DNA of 64,000 nucleotides from Rhodospirillaceae bacterium (lineage in GTDB: Bacteria > Pseudomonadota > Alphaproteobacteria > Rhodospirillales > Rhodospirillaceae), in the NCBI GenBank assembly GCA_947476695.1, contig CANJRD010000016.1:1-64000 (forward strand), in the 5' to 3' direction. The translations under genes and the position numbers were made by a program. Below, in pieces: positions 61,091 through 64,000 of the stretch. Under the pieces are notes generated by a model. The model made no database searches. It was given only the letters and a program-made list of their open reading frames with translations, and was not told where the DNA came from. Position 1 is the stretch's first letter. Each line of letters starts with the position of its first letter.

Positions 61091-64000
61091 TTAGAAGCGG
61101 AAGCGCAAGCTCACGGTCGCGGAGTGACCCATGAAGCCCTTGGCGAATTGGGCATCGTAATCGAGCGTGACGGACGAGAAGCTGTCCTTGTGACCGACAC
61201 CGAAGCCGACGCTGTAATAGCTCGGTCCGTGCGGCAGCACCGTGTTGACCATCGTCGTCCTCGGATCGGCGGCGAAGCGGCTGGTGAACGAACTCGGATT
61301 GTTGCGGAACTCGCGCGTGTAGCTGGCGCGGAAGTCGGTTTCCAGCATCGAGTCGTAGTGCAGCGTGAAGTCGCGCTCGAGGTCGACGCCCACGCTGCCG
61401 CGTGTCGAGATTTGCTTGTTGGGATCGACAATGAGGTTGAGCCCGTCGCCGCCGCCGGTCTGCGTGAAGGTGTTGCGCTTCAGGTCGAGATAGCTGGCGC
61501 GCAGGTATGGCTCCAGCATCATCTTGCCCATCGCGATCTTGGTGCCGGCTTCGAGTGTGCCGCCGTACTGATAGCCGTCGCCCTTGCCGAGCACGCTGCG
61601 CTTGAAGGTGTCGATCTGCACCACGCGCGTTTCGCGATAGTCGTTATAGGCGCCACCGACGATGCCCTGGACGTAGAACGGGCCGATATCCTGGCGGGCG
61701 TAAGCATTGACCTGCGTCGCGTAGATGAAGCGCGGCGAGTTCGCCGATGCGCCGTAGGAGACGGAGGTAAACAACTCCGCCACCGACACGCCGACCTTGG
61801 TGGTCCGTCCGAGCGAGAAGTCCGTGCCCAGCGCGACGCCGATGCTCCAGAAGCCGTAGCCGAGTTCGTCGCCCTGCTGCTTGGCGTCGGCGCCCGTGCC
61901 GATGGCCTGGAACCAGATGCTCGAACGATCGCCGGACTGGCCGGCGCGGGTATCGGGAATGCCGGTCAGGCGGCGGCGGATCGCGCCGAGCGTGGTGTCT
62001 TGCGCGGCCAGCGCGGCCTGGCGGCTGGCGTCGGTGACGTCAGGCATCAACTGGCGCAGCGCGCTGACGAAGCCTTCGCGCGTGGTCTGGGTGGACAGCG
62101 CCGTAGAGACGCCGGTGTCCTTCTGGAGCGCGCCGACCATGCCGTTGTAGAGCGCCGACATGTTGGGATCGAGACCGATCTCGCCGGTGGTGCGGCGGCG
62201 CACGTTCAGCACGACGTTGTTCGCGTTCGTCGGGCTGAGGCCGATCGTATAGAGGTTCATGTACGAGGTGTTCTGCGCGAACAGGCTCGAGATCGGTGCG
62301 CCCAGCGTCAGCGAGCCGGACGTGATCAGGTTGAACGTCAGGGGGTTGGCGACGATGCCGGTGAACACCGGGGTGATCAGCGCGCCGTTGGCGATGTTGA
62401 CGTTGCCGGCCGCGACGATGACGCCACCGGCTGCCGGGTTCGTCGCATTCAGGTTCATCGCGATCTTCGACGTGCCGTCCAGGGTCAGGTTGGTGACCTT
62501 CAGCGGCATCGAGTCCGGGATGACGATGTTCGAGCGCTGCGTGGCGCTGAAGTTCACTGTGCCCGTGCCGAACGTGACGCCGCCGTTCAACGTCGAATTC
62601 ACCAGCGAGATGGCGCTGGTCGTGTTCGCGCCGAGGCTGATGTTGCCGTTCAACGTGCTGGTGTTGATGTTCAGGGTGTTGTTGCCGCCGACGAACGACA
62701 CGTTGCCGTTCTGCTGCGCGGTATTCATCGTGAAGCGGTTGGTGCCGGTGCCCAGGAACACGGGGCCGGTGATGATGCCGTTGGCTTCGTTGGTGAACGT
62801 GACGCCCGTGGTGTTCTTCGACAGGTCGACGGCGACGATGGTGCCGGTGCTCAGCTTGTCGATCACCGGCGTGATCTTGCCGGCGTTGTAGAACGTCGAC
62901 AGCGTCCCGGAATTGTCGACCACGCCGTAGGAGCTGTTCGGGCCTTGCGACACGGCGGCTAGGTTGCCGTAGTTCGTGAACGTGTTCAGCGTGCCGCCGG
63001 CGTCGATCAGGACGCCATAAGCGGTGCCGCCCTTGGTGCCGATCAGGCCGCGGTTGTTGTCGGCGGTGCTATCGATGGTGCTGACCAGGATGTCGCCGGT
63101 GTTGCGCAGTTCCGGCATCGTGCCGCCGGCGCCGACGCGCACGCCATAAGCCGCGCCGTTGATCGCCGTGACGTTGACGTTGCCGCCGGCGTTGTAGAAT
63201 CCGCCGGACAGCGCCGCAGTGTAATTGGTGCCGTTATTGCTAGCGCCGCGGATCGCGATACCCGTGGCTGCTTCGCCGTCGGCCGCCGCGATCGCGATGA
63301 TGTTGCCGTTGCTGACCAGGCCGTAGGGGGTATCCGTGCGCTGACCGATCAGGACGTTCTTGAAACCGCCGGCGCCGCCCGGCGCGATCAGGATGCCGGG
63401 GCCGCTGCCGTAGGCGTTGACGCTCGAATCAGGATTGCTCGTCAAGCTCGGGTCCAGCGATTCCTGCGCGCGCGTGGCGCCGTTGCCGGCCAGCAGGATG
63501 CCTTGATTGATGTTGCCCGCGATCCACATGCCGGCGGTGGACGGCACTTCCGGGATCGTCGGCGCGATGCCGGTGACAGGATCGGCGTTGGCCTGGTCGG
63601 CGGTCGGGGGCGTGCCGACGCTGATGGTGCTGCTGTGCAGCAGCGTGCCGGTCACGGTGTTGCCGACATAGATGCCGCCGCCGCCGCGGTTCGGCGCGTT
63701 GATCGTGCCGGAGTTCGTGATGTTGCCGGTGACGGGGCCGGTCACCATGAGGCCAGTATTGTTGATACTGTACATCGTGATCGTGCCGGAATTGGTGATG
63801 TTGCCGACCATCGGCGCATTCACCCAGATCCCGGAGGATGTCTGACCGGCGACGTTGATGGCGCTGGTGTTGGCGATGTTGCCGGTGAACGTGCCCAAGC
63901 CGCTGATCTTGATGCCGGCGTTGAGGACGTCGACGTTGGCGAGCGAACTGCCGGTTGCCGGACCTTGCGTGTTGATCGTGCCGTTGTTGGTGATCGCGGA
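61091..64000 (-). CDS. Autotransporter, C-terminal 969 residues (start lies beyond right edge)
   Basis: The frame is open from the right edge to the stop at 61091. The visible passenger is a beta-helix of short repeats of the type GNITNSGTI and TNxGxI, with many Asn, Thr, Gly and Ser. A helical linker (REGFVSALRQLMPDVTDASR, then QAALAAQDTTLGAIRRRL) precedes a C-terminal beta-barrel domain of about 270 residues starting near RSSIWFQAIGTG and ending in the classic terminal Phe (ATVSLRFRF). It is a type V secreted surface protein, probably an adhesin. The TTG near 63898 is not its start. With the Sel1 lipoprotein it forms a two-gene unit. Confidence 0.9.
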   Translation of the reverse strand, partial: SAITNNGTINTQGPATGSSLANVDVLNAGIKISGLGTFTGNIANTSAINVAGQTSSGIWVNAPMVGNITNSGTITMYSINNTGLMVTGPVTGNITNSGTINAPNRGGGGIYVGNTVTGTLLHSSTISVGTPPTADQANADPVTGIAPTIPEVPSTAGMWIAGNINQGILLAGNGATRAQESLDPSLTSNPDSSVNAYGSGPGILIAPGGAGGFKNVLIGQRTDTPYGLVSNGNIIAIAAADGEAATGIAIRGASNNGTNYTAALSGGFYNAGGNVNVTAINGAAYGVRVGAGGTMPELRNTGDILVSTIDSTADNNRGLIGTKGGTAYGVLIDAGGTLNTFTNYGNLAAVSQGPNSSYGVVDNSGTLSTFYNAGKITPVIDKLSTGTIVAVDLSKNTTGVTFTNEANGIITGPVFLGTGTNRFTMNTAQQNGNVSFVGGNNTLNINTSTLNGNISLGANTTSAISLVNSTLNGGVTFGTGTVNFSATQRSNIVIPDSMPLKVTNLTLDGTSKIAMNLNATNPAAGGVIVAAGNVNIANGALITPVFTGIVANPLTFNLITSGSLTLGAPISSLFAQNTSYMNLYTIGLSPTNANNVVLNVRRRTTGEIGLDPNMSALYNGMVGALQKDTGVSTALSTQTTREGFVSALRQLMPDVTDASRQAALAAQDTTLGAIRRRLTGIPDTRAGQSGDRSSIWFQAIGTGADAKQQGDELGYGFWSIGVALGTDFSLGRTTKVGVSVAELFTSVSYGASANSPRFIYATQVNAYARQDIGPFYVQGIVGGAYNDYRETRVVQIDTFKRSVLGKGDGYQYGGTLEAGTKIAMGKMMLEPYLRASYLDLKRNTFTQTGGGDGLNLIVDPNKQISTRGSVGVDLERDFTLHYDSMLETDFRASYTREFRNNPSSFTSRFAADPRTTMVNTVLPHGPSYYSVGFGVGHKDSFSSVTLDYDAQFAKGFMGHSATVSLRFRF

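Noticed and set aside
61124-62962. 612-codon rightward frame opposite the autotransporter
   Set aside because: Composition is dominated by Arg, Val, Ala and Asp with no domain pattern; it mirrors the repeats of the autotransporter on the other strand.

Overview
The window looks like a high-GC alphaproteobacterial chromosome segment. Supporting signs are an lpiA/mprF-acvB pair, LptF, a TonB receptor, DUF3309/DUF883/DUF2177 small proteins, alphaproteobacterial-type intergenic palindromes and GC-rich codon use. I cannot name the genus.

Left part (1-34 kb). After the start of a leftward secreted protein with a good sigma70-type promoter, a long rightward block mixes two things. One is a dispersed type II secretion system (T2SS): gspK, L-like, M-like, C-like and D at 2.4-7.8 kb, gspE at 17.9 kb, and a prepilin peptidase at 33 kb. 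The other is nine genes, with ten catalytic domains, for proteins that join N-terminal TPR repeats to a C-terminal GT-B glycosyltransferase-like domain (0.5-2.3, 9.1-16.6 and 19.8-27.7 kb). Most of these nine are coupled by overlapping stop and start codons. One is a head-to-tail double protein of 997 residues. Around them are a GT-A glycosyltransferase with a DxD motif, a Sel1 protein, a small Cys-rich lipoprotein, two SGNH-hydrolase-like membrane proteins flanking a methyltransferase-like gene, and two capsule/Kdo-transferase-like paralogues, one of them only the N-terminal part. My reading is a protein or surface glycosylation island tied to a T2SS. The TPR-GT architecture recalls the flagellin glycosyltransferase FlmG, but no flagellin is present, so the acceptors are unknown.

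Middle (33-46 kb). lptF is followed by an inositol-phosphate module split around a TonB receptor and a secreted glycerophosphodiesterase: an inositol-1-phosphate cytidylyltransferase-like protein, myo-inositol-1-phosphate synthase, and a CDP-alcohol phosphatidyltransferase. This predicts CDP-inositol and then an inositol phosphodiester or inositol lipid. An IS1595-type zinc-ribbon fragment sits inside the module. Next come a flippase preceded by a G11 tract, an aspartyl/asparaginyl hydroxylase-like protein, a zeta-type GST and small envelope proteins.

Right part (46-64 kb). tRNA-Gly(CCC) has its own promoter. It is followed by HupE/UreJ-like, parvulin-like and dihaem cytochrome c genes, a DUF6644 pair, a frameshifted conserved hypothetical gene, argE-like, cysS, hisI, a VOC protein with a histone-H1-like Lys/Ala tail, the acvB-lpiA pair for lysyl-phosphatidylglycerol, a Sel1 lipoprotein, and the C-terminal 969 residues of an autotransporter that runs off the right edge.

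The main candidate for a new system is the TPR-glycosyltransferase/T2SS island. Further points of interest are the inositol module, the VOC-H1 fusion, the cytochrome with Cys in place of an expected Met ligand, and the SGNH pair with one catalytically degenerate member.
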